A stretch of 7,021 bases of DNA, from positions 1 to 7,021 of the forward strand of contig DATHBP010000049.1 of NCBI GenBank assembly GCA_035296085.1, written 5' to 3'. Position numbers and translations under genes: made by a program. The stretch is from DATHBP01 sp035296085 (GTDB lineage: Bacteria; Actinomycetota; Actinomycetes; Propionibacteriales; Nocardioidaceae). Numbering within the stretch: position 1 is the stretch's first letter; every line of letters starts with the position of its first letter. Shown piece by piece: positions 1 to 5,768 of this stretch. Below the pieces are notes generated by a model, which had not been told where the DNA came from, ran no database searches, and saw only the letters and a program-made list of their open reading frames with translations.

Positions 1-1740
1 TCCTACGCCGGCAACCCACTGGTCAACGCGCTGTGCGTAGGCGTGATGCGCCACGAGCAGCTGCACCTCGCGAAGGCGTCCGGCGTGGGCAACGTTGTGA
101 TCCTGTACGGCGCCAAGACCGGCGGCGACGGTATCGGCGGCGTGTCCGTGCTGGCCAGTGAGACGTTCGGCGCCGACGGTCCCGCCAAGCGGCCCAGCGT
201 GCAGGTCGGCGACCCGTTCATGGAGAAGCTGCTCATCGAGTGCACGCTCGAGCTGTTCGACGCCGGCCTGGTCGCCGGCATCCAGGACCTCGGCGGGGCG
301 GGGCTCTCCTGCGCCACGGCGGAGCTCGCGTCTGCGGGCGACGGCGGCATGCACGTGTGGCTCGACCGGGTGCCGCTGCGCGACAGCTCCCTCGCCCCCG
401 AGGAGATCCTCATGAGCGAGTCCCAGGAGCGGATGATGGCGGTGGTCGAGCCCGCCGACATCGAGGCCTTCCTCGCGGTCTGCGCGAAGTGGGACGTCGA
501 CGCCGCCGTCATCGGCGAGGTCACCGCGGTGTCGGCAGCCGACCAGCGCCGGGGCGGCCGGCTCACCGTCGACTGGCACGGACAGCCGGTGGTGGACGTA
601 CCGCCGCGGACGGTCGCCCACGAAGGGCCGGTGTACGAGCGGCCGTTCGCTCGCCCAGCACGTCAGGACCAGCTGCTCGCTGCCGACAGCTCCGTCTTGC
701 CGCGGCCGGCAACCGGCCAAGAGCTGCGCGAGACGCTGCTGGCGATGGTGGCCTCGCCGCAGCTGTGCGACCGCTCCTGGGTCACCGAGCAGTACGACCG
801 CTACGTACGCGGCAACACCGTCCTCGCGCAGCCGGAGGACGCCGGCGTCATCCGGGTGGACGAGCGGACGGGTCTCGGCGTCGCGATGGCGACCGACTGC
901 AACGCCCGCTTCGTCGCGCTCGACCCGTACTCCGGTGCCCAGCTCGCCCTCGCCGAGGCCTACCGCAACGTGGCCGTCTGCGGCGCCCGACCGCTGGCGG
1001 TCACCGACTGCCTCAACTTCGGCTCGCCAGAGGACCCCGGTGTCATGTGGCAGCTCGCCGAGTCCGTACGCGGGCTCGCCGACGGCTGTGCGGCACTGGG
1101 CGTCCCGGTGACCGGCGGCAACGTCTCGCTGTACAACCAGACCGGCGACACGGCGATACTCCCCACCCCGGTGGTCGGCGTGCTGGGAGTGATCGACGAC
1201 GTCGCGCGGCGTACGCCGATCGGCTGGCCGGCGCCCGGCCTGGCGCTCTACCAGCTCGGGGAGACGCTCGACGAGCTCGACGGGTCCACGTGGGCCAACG
1301 TCCTGCACGGGCACCTCGGCGGGATCCCGCCGGCTCTCGACCTGGAGGCGGAGCGGCGACTGGCTGAAGTGCTGGTCGAGGCGTCGCGGCACGGGCTGGC
1401 CGCAGCGGCTCACGACCTGTCCGACGGCGGGCTTGCCCAGGCGCTCGTCGAGTCGGCGCTGCGTACAGGCGTCGGCTGCCGCGTAGAGCTGCCGGGCGCC
1501 GACCCGTTCGCGTCGCTGTTCAGCGAGTCGGCGTCGCGGGCGGTAGTCGCCGTAAACCCGGATGCGGAGCGGCGGTTTGCCGAGCTGTGCGCAGGGATCG
1601 GCGTGCCGGCCCAGCGCATCGGCGTCACCCAGGGAGTTGGCGACGATGCGCGGTTGGAGGTGCCCGGCCAGTTCGACGTACCGCTGGCCGAGCTGCGGGC
1701 AGCCTGGACGGCAACCCTGCCTGCTCTTTTCGAGCCCTGA
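1..1740 (+). CDS. purL: Phosphoribosylformylglycinamidine synthase subunit PurL (5'-truncated by window edge)
   Basis: Cytosolic FGAM synthase, which makes FGAM from FGAR using ATP and ammonia taken from glutamine (fourth step of IMP synthesis). The reading frame is open from base 1, so 579 C-terminal residues are visible and the N-terminal part is outside the window. Visible motifs, numbered from the first codon: LYGAKTGGDGIGG at about 35-47, GIQDLGGAGLSC at 93-104 and SESQERM at 139-145 (first ATP-binding AIRS-like half); then ATDCN at 297-301, TDCLNFGSPEDP at 335-346, TGGNVSLYNQT at 371-381 and HDLSDGGL at 471-478 (second half). The protein stops at TGA 1738-1740 with no glutaminase domain, so it is the small Gram-positive type that needs separate PurQ and PurS. 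Neither is in the window; that they are encoded elsewhere is inferred. Small PurLs are about 740-780 residues, so roughly 170-200 are missing. No frameshift is seen. Confidence 0.97.
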   Translation, partial: SYAGNPLVNALCVGVMRHEQLHLAKASGVGNVVILYGAKTGGDGIGGVSVLASETFGADGPAKRPSVQVGDPFMEKLLIECTLELFDAGLVAGIQDLGGAGLSCATAELASAGDGGMHVWLDRVPLRDSSLAPEEILMSESQERMMAVVEPADIEAFLAVCAKWDVDAAVIGEVTAVSAADQRRGGRLTVDWHGQPVVDVPPRTVAHEGPVYERPFARPARQDQLLAADSSVLPRPATGQELRETLLAMVASPQLCDRSWVTEQYDRYVRGNTVLAQPEDAGVIRVDERTGLGVAMATDCNARFVALDPYSGAQLALAEAYRNVAVCGARPLAVTDCLNFGSPEDPGVMWQLAESVRGLADGCAALGVPVTGGNVSLYNQTGDTAILPTPVVGVLGVIDDVARRTPIGWPAPGLALYQLGETLDELDGSTWANVLHGHLGGIPPALDLEAERRLAEVLVEASRHGLAAAAHDLSDGGLAQALVESALRTGVGCRVELPGADPFASLFSESASRAVVAVNPDAERRFAELCAGIGVPAQRIGVTQGVGDDARLEVPGQFDVPLAELRAAWTATLPALFEP

Positions 1741-1747
1741 GCCAGCC

Positions 1748-1771
1748 GGCTTGGCGGTGGGGGCGCCAGCC
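1748..1771. terminator. Possible hairpin between the convergent purL and SCP-like genes
   Basis: The 33-bp gap between the two facing stop codons contains an imperfect GC-rich stem. TTGGCG (1751-1756) pairs with CGCCAG (1764-1769) through five Watson-Crick pairs and one T-G wobble. Two further G-C pairs follow beyond a bulged C at 1750. The loop is 7 nt (1757-1763). There is no T-tract on either side, so this is not a canonical intrinsic terminator. The position between converging genes is what suggests a bidirectional terminator. Stems of this size are common by chance in such GC-rich DNA. Confidence 0.3.
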
Positions 1772-1773
1772 AG

Positions 1774-2157
1774 CTACTCCGGCCGGTCGCCCTGGTCGGT
1801 CAGCGGCAACAGCCCCGACAGGTCCGACCGCTCGCCGGAGGCCACGACGGCCCCTGTGCGTAGGGCCTCCTCCCACGCGAGGTCACCGCAGGCGAGCAGC
1901 ACCCAGCTGTGCGGGTCGGTCTCGACGACGGCAGGCGGCGTGCCGCGCGTGTGCCGAGCGCCGGCGATGCACTGCGCGACGGCGTACGGCGGTATGCGTA
2001 CCTCGACGCTGCGCCCGGGCGCGCGCCGACAGAGCTCCCCGAGGAACTGCTTCGTCAGCAGGCGAAGGTCTGCTGGATCGGGGTCGCTCGCGGCGCGTAC
2101 CCGTCCGAGCGCCGCGGTGACCACCTCGGCGGGGACGGCTGGGAACCGCGCAGGCAC
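1774..2157 (-). CDS. Sterol carrier (SCP-like) family protein, small actinobacterial type
   Basis: A 127-residue protein of the actinobacterial 'sterol carrier family / bacterial SCP orthologue' group, recognised by its core: APGRSVEVRIPPYAVAQC (about 46-63), ARHTRGTPPAVVETDP (67-82), a short WVLLACGDLAWEEAL helix region (85-99) and ASGERSDLSGLLPL (106-119). SCP2-like folds bind hydrophobic ligands. The ligand of this family is not known to me, and no signal peptide or membrane segment is visible, so it is probably cytosolic. I chose GTG at 2157 because it gives the MPAR...-type short N-terminus normal for the family and has AAGGGA (2173-2168) 10 nt upstream. An ATG at 2223 would add 22 residues rich in Pro and Gln, has no ribosome binding site, and would abut the ATG of the opposite gene. 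It is convergent with purL (33 bp between stops) and divergent from the YqeY-like gene. Homologues are often found beside purL or purF in actinomycetes; a role in purine metabolism is unproven. Confidence 0.85.
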   Translation of the reverse strand: MPARFPAVPAEVVTAALGRVRAASDPDPADLRLLTKQFLGELCRRAPGRSVEVRIPPYAVAQCIAGARHTRGTPPAVVETDPHSWVLLACGDLAWEEALRTGAVVASGERSDLSGLLPLTDQGDRPE

Positions 2158-2163
2158 CTGGGC

Positions 2164-2169
2164 AGTATC
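2164..2169 (-). promoter_or_regulatory. Candidate -10 box for the SCP-like gene
   Basis: Read on the minus strand, GATACT (2169 down to 2164) matches four of six bases of TATAAT. It ends 6 nt before the GTG at 2157, which would place transcription start on the start codon. The overlapping AAGGGA (2173-2168) could instead be a Shine-Dalgarno site of a leadered message. The two readings exclude each other and sequence alone cannot decide. No convincing -35 is seen. Confidence 0.3.
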
Positions 2170-2211
2170 CCTTGACGGTTGTGGAGCGGGAGGCGGCTGC
2201 CCGCACCGTTT

Positions 2212-2217
2212 TACGCT
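2212..2217 (+). promoter_or_regulatory. Candidate -10 box, leaderless start of the YqeY-like gene
   Basis: TACGCT fits the actinobacterial -10 pattern TAnnnT and is followed by exactly 6 nt (TCCCAT) and the ATG at 2224. There is no purine-rich Shine-Dalgarno before this ATG, which supports a leaderless mRNA starting at or next to the A of ATG. A TTGACG at 2172-2177 is 34 bp upstream of the box, too far to be its -35. Confidence 0.5.
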
Positions 2218-2223
2218 TCCCAT

Positions 2224-2574
2224 ATGCAGGCGCAGATTCAGCGCGACCTGACTCGCGCCGTCGCGGCGAGGAGGTCCGTGGCGGTCTCGGCGTTGCGCTC
2301 AGCGTTGGCGGCCATCGCGAACGCCGAAGCGGTCGAGTCGCCCTCGACAGCAAGCACCGCACACCCGACCGTAGCCGGCTCGGCCGGCGGCCTCGGGGCG
2401 ACCGAAGCCGAGCGTCGGTCGCTTAGCGACCTGGAAGTCGCGCGGCTGGTGCGTGCGGAGGTCGACGAGCGGCTTTCGGCGGCCGCGAGCTATGACCGCT
2501 TAGGGCGGGCGGACCGCGCCGAACAGCTTCGGGCAGAGGCAGCGGTCCTTTCCGAGTACCTCTCCGCCCACTAA
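2224..2574 (+). CDS. Short GatB/YqeY-like protein
   Basis: A 116-residue, probably cytosolic protein. The N-terminus (MQAQIQRDLTRAVAARR, then VSALRSALAAIANAEAV at about 21-37) matches the first helical part of YqeY: a helix of the type DLxxAxxAR, then LRxALxAIxNAE. After an Ala/Ser/Thr/Gly-rich linker (about 38-64), SLSDLEVARLVRAEVDERLSAAASYDRLGRADRAEQLRAEAAVLSEYL (66-113) matches the second conserved stretch. It ends there, whereas full YqeY proteins (about 147-150 residues) go on into the domain related to the GatB tail, which contacts tRNA in amidotransferases. The short form is probably natural, since the frame is clean, but a biochemical role has not been established. ATG 2224 was chosen over an upstream in-frame TTG (2179) because of family alignment and the -10 box 6 nt before it. 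The M20 gene follows after 20 nt. Confidence 0.8.
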   Translation: MQAQIQRDLTRAVAARRSVAVSALRSALAAIANAEAVESPSTASTAHPTVAGSAGGLGATEAERRSLSDLEVARLVRAEVDERLSAAASYDRLGRADRAEQLRAEAAVLSEYLSAH

Positions 2575-2581
2575 CGCCCCA

Positions 2582-2587
2582 TAGGGT
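2582..2587 (+). promoter_or_regulatory. Candidate -10 box before the M20 peptidase gene
   Basis: TAGGGT fits TAnnnT and lies 7 nt before the ATG at 2595, so the peptidase could have its own leaderless transcript. Alternatively, AGGG (2583-2586), 8 nt upstream of the ATG, may serve as a weak Shine-Dalgarno in a message co-transcribed with the YqeY-like gene, which ends only 20 nt upstream. Confidence 0.35.
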
Positions 2588-2594
2588 TCCGCCC

Positions 2595-3977
2595 ATGAGC
2601 GACGAACGGATCCGTGCCGCCGTCGACCGGGTCCTTCCCGAGGTCATGCGCGATCTCGAGGATCTGGTCCGCATCCCTTCGGTCAGCGCCGATCCCGGCC
2701 GGTTCGACCAGGTGCGCCGCTCGGCCGCCGCCACGGCGCAACTGTTGACCGACGCGGGCTTTCCCGACGTACAGACGTTGACCGCCGACGGCGGGCAGCC
2801 AGCGGTCGTGGCCCGGCTGCCTGCACCGCACGGGGCGCCGACGGTGCTGCTGTACGCCCACCATGACGTACAGCCCGAGGGGGCGGCAGCCGACTGGCTC
2901 AGTGAGCCCTTCACACCGACCCGGCGCGGCGAGCGGCTCTACGGGCGTGGCGCGGCAGACGACAAGGCGGGGATCGCAGCACACCTGGCGGCGGTTCGTG
3001 CCTTCGAGGGCCAGCCGCCCGTGGGGGTCACCGTCTTCGTCGAGGGAGAGGAGGAAGTCGGGTCCCCGACGCTGGCTGCGTTCCTCGCCGAGTACGCCGA
3101 GCTGCTCGCCGCCGACGTGATCGTCATTGCCGACTCGGGCAACTGGGCGGTGGGCAAGCCGGCGCTCACCACGTCGCTGCGCGGGCTAGCCGACGCGGTC
3201 GTCGAGGTCCGTACGCTCCAGCATGCCGTGCACTCCGGAATGTTCGGCGGCCCGGTACCGGACGCGCTGACGTGCTTGTGCCGGCTGCTCGCGTCACTGC
3301 ACGACGATGCGGGCAACGTCGCGGTAGCCGGGCTGAGATCCGGCACCGTGTCAGACCTCGACTATCCACTGGACCGTTTTCGAGCCGAGTCCGGTCTCGT
3401 CGACGGCGTGGAGCTGATCGGCACCGGCAGCGTCGTGGAGCGGCTCTGGAGCCGTCCCGCGCTCAGTGTGCTGGCCATCGACGCACCGCGCGTCGACGAT
3501 GCGTCCAACACCTTGGTCCCGGTCGCCAGCGCCAAGGTGAGCCTTCGCGTACCTCCCGGCAACGACGCGACGGCTGCGCTCACAGCGTTGACCGCTCACC
3601 TCGAGGCACATGCTCCCTGGGGCGCGCGCGTGTCGGTGACTCCCGGGCACACGGGCCAGCCGTTCGCGGTCAACGCCTCCGGACCCGCCTACGACGCCGC
3701 CCGATCGGCGTTCCGCGATGCTTGGGACGGCGAAGAGCCGGTGGACATCGGCGTCGGCGGCTCCATCCCGTTCATCGCGGCGTTCGCTGAGGCGTTCCCC
3801 GATGCGGCGATCCTCGTCACCGGTGTGGAGGACCCGGACACTCGCGCCCACGGCGCCAACGAGGGCTTGCACCTTGCGGACTTCGAACGCGTCTGCCTAG
3901 CTGAGGCGCTCCTCCTCGACCGGCTGGCGTCGGCGGATGGCCCAGGCGGTGGCTCGCCTACCATCCGGCCGCGCTAG
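2595..3977 (+). CDS. M20-family zinc metallopeptidase (dipeptidase type)
   Basis: A 460-residue cytosolic dipeptidase of the M20/M25/M40 superfamily, expected to hydrolyse dipeptides or related acyl-amino-acid bonds with two metal ions. All expected catalytic positions are visible: H89 and D91 in YAHHDVQP, the bridging Asp of GRGAADDKAG (D122), the E153-E154 pair in EGEEEVGS (base plus ligand), D180 in IADSGNW and H419 in AHGANE. The HSGMFGGPVPDAL segment (about 213-225) begins the lid/dimerisation domain inserted into the peptidase fold, and GGSIP at 388-392 lines the substrate site. Length and motif order are normal for bacterial CNDP-like dipeptidases. No signal peptide is seen. The substrate cannot be read from sequence, and the family includes carnosinase-like, succinyl-diaminopimelate and deacetylase members; the HHDVQP and EGEEEVGS forms favour dipeptidase. 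The final 12 residues are a Gly/Pro-rich tail. It sits 20 nt after the YqeY-like gene and 211 bp before purF. Confidence 0.93.
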   Translation: MSDERIRAAVDRVLPEVMRDLEDLVRIPSVSADPGRFDQVRRSAAATAQLLTDAGFPDVQTLTADGGQPAVVARLPAPHGAPTVLLYAHHDVQPEGAAADWLSEPFTPTRRGERLYGRGAADDKAGIAAHLAAVRAFEGQPPVGVTVFVEGEEEVGSPTLAAFLAEYAELLAADVIVIADSGNWAVGKPALTTSLRGLADAVVEVRTLQHAVHSGMFGGPVPDALTCLCRLLASLHDDAGNVAVAGLRSGTVSDLDYPLDRFRAESGLVDGVELIGTGSVVERLWSRPALSVLAIDAPRVDDASNTLVPVASAKVSLRVPPGNDATAALTALTAHLEAHAPWGARVSVTPGHTGQPFAVNASGPAYDAARSAFRDAWDGEEPVDIGVGGSIPFIAAFAEAFPDAAILVTGVEDPDTRAHGANEGLHLADFERVCLAEALLLDRLASADGPGGGSPTIRPR

Positions 3978-4099
3978 CGCTCAGCCTCCCGCCAGAGCCG
4001 CCACGCCTCGCCGCCGCCCGGGCCATCCGCCTTCCGGCCGACAAGTCCCACTTGGCGTGGCAGTTGCTCGCGTCGCAAGGCGGATCCCCCGCGCGAAGT

Positions 4100-4131
4100 G
4101 GGCAACTACCTACACAGCCGGGTAGTTGCCC
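4100..4131. repeat. Perfect 11-bp inverted repeat upstream of purF (terminator or operator)
   Basis: GGGCAACTACC (4100-4110) and GGTAGTTGCCC (4121-4131) are exact reverse complements separated by 10 nt (4111-4120). As RNA this is a strong 11-bp stem with a 10-nt loop. It lies 122 nt after the M20 stop and ends 57 nt before the purF start. If purF is leaderless, as its -10 box suggests, the repeat is outside the purF message. It would then be either a terminator without a T-tract for the M20 transcript or an operator at about -89 to -58 relative to purF. A further AGTTGC half-copy lies at 4062-4067. Confidence 0.75.
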
Positions 4132-4164
4132 CCACGCCGTGGCGGCAAGCGGCCGGGTGAACGG

Positions 4165-4182
4165 CGGCCCGGGCCGTAGACT
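4165..4182 (+). promoter_or_regulatory. purF promoter region: GC palindrome plus -10 box of a leaderless start
   Basis: TAGACT at 4177-4182 fits the TAnnnT -10 pattern and is followed by exactly 6 nt (GCGGGG) and the GTG start of purF at 4189. This is the classic spacing for a leaderless actinobacterial mRNA. The run of G before the GTG could be mistaken for a ribosome binding site but is too close to work as one. Directly upstream and touching the -10 is a perfect 12-bp palindrome, CGGCCCGGGCCG (4165-4176). It could be an operator but is also a pattern expected occasionally in such GC-rich DNA. No -35 is recognisable. Confidence 0.55.
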
Positions 4183-4188
4183 GCGGGG

Positions 4189-5748
4189 GTGGCGCGCGGA
4201 GACGGACGTCTGACGCACGAGCTCGACCCGCAGAGCAGGGGACCACAAGACGCCTGTGGTGTGTTCGGCGTCTGGGCGCCCGGCGAGGACGTCGCCAAGC
4301 TGACCTACTTCGGCCTGTACGCCCTCCAGCACCGTGGCCAGGAGTCCGCCGGCATCGCGGTGAGCAACGGCCAGCAGATCCTGGTCTACAAGGACATGGG
4401 CCTGGTCTCCCAGGTGTTCGACGAGCCGACCCTCGACTCCCTGCGCGGCCACCTAGCCGTCGGCCACTGCCGCTACTCGACGACCGGCGCCAGCGTCTGG
4501 CAGAACGCCCAGCCGACGTTCCGACCCACCGCAACCGGCTCGGTTGCCCTTGCACACAACGGCAACCTCACAAACACCGGAGATCTCGCCGAGCTGCTCA
4601 GCCATCGGGTCGCGCAGTCCGGCGAGCTCGACCTCCCCCGCCGAGTCCTCGACACCGCCACCACCGACACCAACCTGATCACCGCACTGCTCGCGTCCTA
4701 CTCCGACCGCACCGTGGAAGCCGCCTGCCTCGAGGTGCTGCCCCGGCTGCGCGGTGCGTTCTCGCTCGTGTTCATGGACCAAGGGACGCTGTACGCCGCT
4801 CGTGACCCGCAGGGAATCCGACCGCTGGTGCTGGGCCGGCTCGAGCGGGGCTGGGTCGTCGCGAGCGAGACCGCCGCCCTCGACATCGTCGGCGCTTCCT
4901 ACATCCGCGAGGTCGAGCCCGGCGAGCTCATCGCCGTCGACGAGCACGGGCTCCGCTCGCAGCTATTCGCTCCGCCCGCGCCGAAGGGCTGCCTGTTCGA
5001 GTTCGTCTACCTGGCCCGCCCGGACACCACGATCAGCGGCCGGCGGGTGCACACAGCCCGCGTGGAGGTTGGACGCCGCCTCGCCAAGGAGGCACCCGCA
5101 GACGCCGATCTCGTCATCCCCGTCCCCGAGTCCGGCACCCCCGCTGCCATCGGGTACGCCGAGGCGAGCGGCATCCCGTACGGGCAGGGGCTGGTCAAGA
5201 ACTCCTACGTCGGGCGTACGTTCATCCAGCCGTCGCAGACGATCCGCCAGCTCGGCATCCGGCTCAAGCTCAACCCGCTGCGCGACGTGATCGCCGGTCA
5301 GCGACTGGTCGTCGTCGACGACTCGATCGTGCGCGGCAACACCCAGCGGGCGCTGGTCCGCATGCTGCGCGAGGCGGGCGCGGCCGAGGTGCACGTCCGT
5401 ATCTCCAGCCCGCCGGTGAAGTGGCCTTGCTTCTACGGCATCGACTTCGCCACCCGCGCCGAGCTCATCGCAAACGGGCTGTCGGTCGAGGAGATCCGCC
5501 GCTCGATTGGCGCCGACACGCTGGCCTACATCTCCTTGGACGAGCTCATCGCCGCGACGGAGGTGCCGAAACCAGACCTGTGCCGTGCCTGTTTCGACGG
5601 CATCTACCCGGTGGCACTGCCCGACCCAACGGTCGAGGAGCACGACCTGCTGAGCCAGGTTGCCACGACATCGTCAGTGCACCAACCCGACGGGCTGGCT
5701 GCCGTGCTCAGCGGGGTTGGCGCGGCCGACGCGCTAACCCGGCCCTGA
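4189..5748 (+). CDS. purF: Amidophosphoribosyltransferase PurF
   Basis: First committed enzyme of purine synthesis: PRPP + glutamine + water gives 5-phosphoribosylamine, glutamate and PPi. The 519-residue protein has an N-terminal Ntn glutaminase domain. Cys23 in DACGVFGV should be exposed as nucleophile by removal of a 22-residue propeptide; HRGQESAG (48-55), GHCRYSTTG (92-100) and AHNGNL (122-127) follow. The C-terminal phosphoribosyltransferase domain has the PRPP loop VVVDDSIVRGNT (374-385). Four cysteines, C268, C414, C465 and C468 (the last two as CRAC), match the 4Fe-4S ligand pattern of the Bacillus subtilis-type enzyme, which is oxygen-sensitive and inhibited by AMP/GMP-type nucleotides. 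The GTG start was chosen because it directly follows the -10 box geometry and leaves a propeptide of plausible length. The last 40 or so residues are a variable tail. purM follows after 20 nt, so the two are probably one transcript. Confidence 0.97.
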   Translation: MARGDGRLTHELDPQSRGPQDACGVFGVWAPGEDVAKLTYFGLYALQHRGQESAGIAVSNGQQILVYKDMGLVSQVFDEPTLDSLRGHLAVGHCRYSTTGASVWQNAQPTFRPTATGSVALAHNGNLTNTGDLAELLSHRVAQSGELDLPRRVLDTATTDTNLITALLASYSDRTVEAACLEVLPRLRGAFSLVFMDQGTLYAARDPQGIRPLVLGRLERGWVVASETAALDIVGASYIREVEPGELIAVDEHGLRSQLFAPPAPKGCLFEFVYLARPDTTISGRRVHTARVEVGRRLAKEAPADADLVIPVPESGTPAAIGYAEASGIPYGQGLVKNSYVGRTFIQPSQTIRQLGIRLKLNPLRDVIAGQRLVVVDDSIVRGNTQRALVRMLREAGAAEVHVRISSPPVKWPCFYGIDFATRAELIANGLSVEEIRRSIGADTLAYISLDELIAATEVPKPDLCRACFDGIYPVALPDPTVEEHDLLSQVATTSSVHQPDGLAAVLSGVGAADALTRP

Positions 5749-5768
5749 CGGCTGCGGTCCGACCACCA

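Noticed and set aside
240..1367. 375-codon plus-strand frame inside purL
   Set aside because: It is Arg/Ala/Gly-rich and low-complexity, typical of a shifted-frame shadow of a high-GC gene; purL in frame 1 explains the region completely.
2172..2177. TTGACG as a -35 box for the YqeY-like gene
   Set aside because: It matches the consensus well, but the nearest -10 candidate (2212) is 34 bp away, about twice the usable spacing, and no other -10 lies at 16-19 bp.
1562..2251. 229- and 177-codon plus-strand frames across the purL end and the SCP-like gene
   Set aside because: They are Arg/Ser/Pro-rich shadows. The minus-strand SCP-like frame has clear family motifs here, and the purL stop at 1738-1740 is at the expected end.
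3978..4188. Possible riboswitch (purine or other) in the purF 5' region
   Set aside because: No purine-riboswitch core could be seen, and the -10 box 6 nt before the GTG implies a leaderless purF message with no room for a leader element.
3958..4452. Minus-strand frame spanning the M20-purF intergenic region (164 codons)
   Set aside because: It overlaps the conserved PurF glutaminase domain and has no recognisable domain; most of its length is antisense to purF.
5421..5768. Upstream extension of the purM frame into purF (would give a 474-residue protein)
   Set aside because: The extension overlaps the conserved C-terminal half of purF, is Arg-rich and unlike PurM. Family alignment puts the start at GTG 5769.
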